Shown here piece by piece: positions 7,518-9,637 of a stretch of DNA of 9,637 bases. Made by a program: the position numbers and the translations under genes. The stretch covers positions 1-9,637 of the forward strand of contig CANHHS010000058.1 of the NCBI GenBank assembly GCA_947460445.1, written 5' to 3'. A model generated the notes under the pieces. The model had not been told where the DNA came from, did no database searches, and was given only the letters and a program-made list of their open reading frames with translations. This stretch comes from Opitutia bacterium (GTDB lineage Bacteria > Verrucomicrobiota > Verrucomicrobiia > Opitutales > UBA953). Position 1 is the first letter of the stretch. Every line of letters begins with the position of its first letter.

Positions 7518-8258
7518 ATGGTTTCAACTAGTACGCAAGGGCTTGTCCGGGTCGAGTCGCTCGCCAAACACTACGGCCAAAAGGTCGCGGTGCAGGATGC
7601 GAGTCTCGAACTGCGTACGGGCGAAGTGGTCGGCCTCCTCGGTCCTAACGGGGCAGGGAAGACGACCATCTTCTACATGATCGTCGGCCTCGTCCCTGTT
7701 TCTTCGGGTAAAGTATTTTTTGAAGGCAAAGACATCACCGCGATGCCCATGTGGCGTCGCGCGCGCACGGGTCTTGGTTACTTGCCCCAAGATGCATCTG
7801 CTTTCCGTAAGTTAACCGTTCGCGAGAATGTACTCGCGGTGATTGAAACCCTCGAACTCTCCAAGGCCGAGTCTGCGAAGCGGGCCGATGCCCAGTTGGC
7901 CGATTTAGGTTTAACCCGATTAGCGAATCAACCTGCCTTCACGCTTTCGGGCGGCGAACGGCGTCGCTTAGAAATTGCCCGCGCGCTGGCGACGAACCCA
8001 CGTTATCTTTTAATGGACGAACCTTTCAGTGGCGTTGATCCGATCTCCGTTGCCGACGTCCAAGACATTATTCGTAAACTCAAGGCCCGTGGCATTGGGG
8101 TGCTTATTACTGACCATAACGTGCGTGAAACCCTCGCGATTGTGGACCGCGCTTACATTATTCACCAAGGACGTGTGCTTGTCTCCGGTTCACCGCAGGA
8201 CATCATTAACGACCCCGAAAGCCGTAAGCTCTACTTGGGCGAAGGTTTCAAAATCTAA
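7518..8258 (+). CDS. lptB: LPS export ABC transporter ATPase LptB
   Basis: LptB is the cytoplasmic ATPase that powers extraction of lipopolysaccharide from the inner membrane through LptFG and up the LptC-LptA bridge. The 246 residues carry Walker A GPNGAGKTT (42-50), the Q-loop at Gln91 (GYLPQDASAF), the signature LSGGE (143-147), Walker B YLLMDEP with catalytic Glu168, and the switch His200 (LITDHNVRETL). Family-specific stretches are very close to E. coli LptB: TTIFYMIVGLVP, EPFSGVDPISV, and the C-terminal YLGEGFKI, which corresponds to YLGEDFRL. This distinguishes it from amino-acid and generic ABC ATPases. It lies 38 bases after the OstA-type gene and 3 bases before hprK. LptF and LptG are not in the window. 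No Shine-Dalgarno precedes the ATG. Confidence 0.96.
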   Translation: MVSTSTQGLVRVESLAKHYGQKVAVQDASLELRTGEVVGLLGPNGAGKTTIFYMIVGLVPVSSGKVFFEGKDITAMPMWRRARTGLGYLPQDASAFRKLTVRENVLAVIETLELSKAESAKRADAQLADLGLTRLANQPAFTLSGGERRRLEIARALATNPRYLLMDEPFSGVDPISVADVQDIIRKLKARGIGVLITDHNVRETLAIVDRAYIIHQGRVLVSGSPQDIINDPESRKLYLGEGFKI

Positions 8259-8261
8259 CCG

Positions 8262-9230
8262 ATGGCTGACACCCCCGACAATCGTACCCTGGAGCAAGTC
8301 TCCGTCCGTGAGTTTCTCGAAACTTACCGTGATATGCTCCGCATGGAATTACATGCCGGCGAGGAAGGTCTAGATAAGCTGATTGCCGAAAAATCGCTCA
8401 ACCGCCCAGCGCTTGCCCTGACAGGTTATTTCAAGGAATTCGCTAACAAGCGCCTCCAAGTTCTTGGTGCCGGTGAGATGGCTTACTTAGCGGACCAAAC
8501 CCCTGAAGTTCGTGCCACGCGTTTAGAAGCTGTCTTCCAGCACGACATCCCTGCATTGGTCGTCACGCGCGGTTTGCCGATCGACGATGTTCTCACGCGC
8601 ATCGCCAATAACTACAAAGTCCCCCTCATTCGCACCCAGCTTAAGTCCAAAGACTTCTCGGCTGAGGCCACTGTTTTACTCGAAGAGAAATTTGCCCCAC
8701 GTACCAGTATCCACGGCACCTTGATCGACGTCAAAGGCGTCGGCGTGCTCGTTCGTGGTTCCTCCGGCGTCGGTAAGAGCGAGTGCGCCCTCGCTCTCAT
8801 TGAACGCGGACATTCCCTCGTCGCTGACGATTACGTGCGCGTCACCCTCGTCGCCGACCGCGAACTCATCGGCACATCCAAGGAACTCAATCGAGGCTAC
8901 ATGGAGTGTCGCGGTATCGGCATCATCAATGTCGCTTCCATCTTTGGGGTACGCTCCGTTCGTCGCGAAAAACGTATCGATCTTGTTCTGACCTTTAAAC
9001 TCTGGCAGCCCGGAATGGATGAAGAACGCACCGGTCTCGATGTTGATTCCTATGAAATTCTCGGACGTAAGGTTCCGCACATGACTTTGCCCGTTCGCCC
9101 CGGTCGCGACATGGCACGCCTTGCTGAAGTTGCTGCCATGGTCCAAGCCCTCCGCGGTATGGGTCACGACTCTGCTCGCGAGTTCAGCGAACGCCTCATC
9201 CAGCACATGAAGGATGAGAAGAAGGAGTGA
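8262..9230 (+). CDS. hprK: HPr kinase/phosphorylase
   Basis: HprK phosphorylates HPr of the phosphotransferase system on its regulatory serine and also removes that phosphate, linking carbon or energy state to regulation. The 322 residues show the N-terminal Mur-ligase-like domain (about 12-140) and the C-terminal kinase domain. Key features are the phosphate-site His151 (SIHGTLIDVKGVGVLV), the P-loop GSSGVGKSE (166-174), the catalytic aspartate region LVADD (186-190), the family signature ECRGIGIINV (215-224) and the C-terminal VRPGRDMA (278-285). All catalytic positions look intact. It starts 3 bases after lptB, so it is probably co-transcribed with LPS export genes. No HPr, enzyme I or PtsN gene is visible, so its partner must be encoded elsewhere. 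In Gram-negative bacteria the enzyme often serves an incomplete, regulatory PTS rather than sugar uptake. No Shine-Dalgarno is visible before the ATG. Confidence 0.96.
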   Translation: MADTPDNRTLEQVSVREFLETYRDMLRMELHAGEEGLDKLIAEKSLNRPALALTGYFKEFANKRLQVLGAGEMAYLADQTPEVRATRLEAVFQHDIPALVVTRGLPIDDVLTRIANNYKVPLIRTQLKSKDFSAEATVLLEEKFAPRTSIHGTLIDVKGVGVLVRGSSGVGKSECALALIERGHSLVADDYVRVTLVADRELIGTSKELNRGYMECRGIGIINVASIFGVRSVRREKRIDLVLTFKLWQPGMDEERTGLDVDSYEILGRKVPHMTLPVRPGRDMARLAEVAAMVQALRGMGHDSAREFSERLIQHMKDEKKE

Positions 9231-9247
9231 GGGTTAAACGGCGGAAG

Positions 9248-9287
9248 AGAGACTAAAGCTGAAGGACTAAGGACTAAAGAGGAGCGG
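9248..9287 (-). repeat. Repeat block 1 (inverted copy)
   Basis: This block is in reverse orientation to the other three. Its ends match the reverse complement of block 3 (AGAGACTAA at one end, GACTAAAG plus a GCGG edge at the other), but the inner 7-8 base units are in a different order. Bases 9249-9258 are exactly complementary to 9346-9355 in block 2, and 9271-9279 to 9325-9333. Confidence 0.75.
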
Positions 9288-9300
9288 AAAAGCTGCTCCT
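9280..9300 (+). terminator. Possible terminator hairpin after hprK
   Basis: AGGAGC (9280-9285) pairs with GCTCCT (9295-9300) around a 9-base loop, and ATCTTAATT follows. The stem is only 6 pairs and the tail is not a clean T-run, so it would be a weak intrinsic terminator. It sits about 50 bases after the hprK stop, inside a larger inverted-repeat arrangement that may contribute. Confidence 0.35.
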
Positions 9301-9318
9301 ATCTTAATTCCGCCTCAG

Positions 9319-9356
9319 CCTCTCCTTTAGTCCTTTAGCTTTAGTCTTTAGTCTCT
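9319..9356 (+). repeat. Repeat block 2
   Basis: This 38-base unit begins CCTCTCCTTTAG and ends TTAGTCTCT. It matches block 3 at 36 of 38 positions by direct reading. Confidence 0.85.
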
Positions 9357-9369
9357 ACTCCCGTCTCCG

Positions 9370-9407
9370 CCTCTCCTTTAGTCCTTAAGCTTTAGTCCTT
9401 AGTCTCT
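9370..9407 (+). repeat. Repeat block 3
   Basis: This direct copy of block 2 starts 51 bases downstream of it and has two substitutions, one of which creates AAGCTT in the centre. It runs into the small palindrome at 9406-9420. Confidence 0.85.
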
Positions 9408-9420
9408 CGGCTCCGCCGAG
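9406..9420. other. Perfect 6-bp hairpin between repeat blocks 3 and 4
   Basis: CTCGGC (9406-9411), loop TCC, then GCCGAG (9415-9420) form a perfect GC-rich stem. It separates blocks 3 and 4 and could act in either direction. No T-run follows on either strand, so a terminator call is not secure. Confidence 0.5.
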
Positions 9421-9450
9421 CTTTAGTCCTTTAGCCTTAGTCTTTAGTCT
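9421..9450 (+). repeat. Repeat block 4
   Basis: This 30-base core copy matches the core of block 2 (9325-9354) at 29 of 30 positions. It lacks the CCTCTC left edge, which is replaced by the hairpin arm. It ends 4 bases before the stop codon of the convergent gene. Confidence 0.8.
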
Positions 9451-9454
9451 TCAT

Positions 9455-9637
9455 TTACCACCGACAATCCGACATCACCCGCAGGCAAATTTCGCGTAAG
9501 TCGAAGAGGGTCGATTCGGTATCTTCACAAGACCCTAGGGCGCTCATGCGCGCGTCGGTCGGGACGGATTGGAGTAAACCCAAAGTAGTATTGAGTGACG
9601 TCAGGGCGCGCTTCATGTGGACGACTGTGAGCGAAAG
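9455..9637 (-). CDS. 3' end of an unrecognised convergent gene (partial)
   Basis: Reading the - strand from the window edge, one frame stays open for 60 codons and ends in TAA at 9457-9455. The visible C-terminus includes MKRALTSLNTTLGLLQ, followed by STLFDLREICLRVMSDCRW. It looks helical, with no signature I recognise. Of the other two - strand frames, one stops after 7 codons and the other after 36. The true start lies outside the window. A stop just beyond the repeat cluster and the convergent geometry support it being real, but the length is too short for certainty and no function is proposed. Confidence 0.5.
   Translation of the reverse strand, partial: LSLTVVHMKRALTSLNTTLGLLQSVPTDARMSALGSCEDTESTLFDLREICLRVMSDCRW

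Larger units (their letters stand above)
9248..9450. repeat. CTTTAGTC-type degenerate repeat cluster between convergent genes
   Basis: About 200 bases after hprK are dominated by variants of CTTTAGTC or its complement GACTAAAG. They form one leftward-reading block and three rightward-reading blocks of 30-40 bases, with GCCTCTCC-like words at the left edge of two of them. Spacing is uneven (51 bases from block 2 to block 3, 45 from core 3 to core 4) and the spacers are not unique sequence, so it is not a CRISPR array. The opposite orientation of block 1 would let the transcript fold into a long imperfect hairpin. It lies precisely between two converging genes, so a bidirectional terminator role is plausible. 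No open reading frame is supported in it. Confidence 0.85.

Noticed and set aside
8676..9206. Long - strand open frame (176 codons) opposite hprK
   Set aside because: It is fully antisense to the conserved kinase domain of HprK. Its composition (rich in Asp, Glu, Ala) is what codon bias on the other strand produces, and it has no motif or start signal.
9319..9450. CRISPR array
   Set aside because: Repeats are degenerate, one block is inverted, spacing is uneven and the between-block sequence is itself repeat-like. No cas genes are present.
9248..9450. Mobile element (IS or MITE)
   Set aside because: There is no transposase, no clean terminal inverted repeats and no visible target-site duplication. 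The structure fits local expansion of short words better.
9546..9637. Possible + strand gene starting at ATG 9546
   Set aside because: It stays open to the window edge for about 30 codons but has no ribosome binding site and overlaps the longer - strand frame that ends neatly after the repeats. It cannot be excluded, but support is weaker.

Overview
This window looks like a chromosomal housekeeping segment of a Gram-negative bacterium. Seven genes read on the + strand with gaps of only 3 to 44 bases. They are followed by a short repeat-rich intergenic stretch and the 3' end of a convergent gene. The LPS-transport genes imply an outer membrane. HPr kinase in a Gram-negative background, the moderate GC content with frequent TTA leucine codons, and the near absence of Shine-Dalgarno sequences make me favour the PVC group, most likely Verrucomicrobiota (Opitutae-like). 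That placement is inference, because no rRNA or marker phylogeny could be run.

Region 1 (1-2758) is amino-acid metabolism: a class I DAHP synthase (first step of the shikimate pathway), an Lrp/AsnC-family regulator 5 bases downstream, and a class I/II PLP aminotransferase 14 bases after that. The tight packing suggests one unit in which the Lrp-type protein senses an amino acid and the aminotransferase acts on the same or a related one.

Region 2 (2803-5406) is translation machinery: the double GTPase Der/EngA (ribosome assembly) with an extra basic Gly/Lys/Arg tail, and methionyl-tRNA formyltransferase (Fmt), whose strong ribosome binding site is embedded in the end of der.

Region 3 (5446-9230) is envelope and regulation: a 677-residue protein that appears to combine an LptC-like N-terminus with a long series of OstA/LptA-like beta repeats, then the LPS-export ATPase LptB, then HPr kinase/phosphorylase. 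The order resembles a condensed version of the proteobacterial lptC-lptA-lptB-rpoN-hpf-ptsN neighbourhood.

Region 4 (9231-9637) begins with about 200 bases of degenerate repeats built on the word CTTTAGTC (ACTAAAG on the other strand). There are three direct copies, one inverted copy and two small hairpins, and the stretch lies exactly between two converging genes. The window ends inside an unrecognised gene on the - strand, of which only the last 60 codons are visible.

I see no tRNA, rRNA, CRISPR array, transposase, prophage or defence genes. The points most worth a second look are the fused LptC/LptA protein with its regular 13-residue G-to-Cys/Ala spacing, the convergent-gene repeat cluster, the pyrimidine-rich starts lacking Shine-Dalgarno sequences, and the mixed AroF/AroG character of the DAHP synthase.
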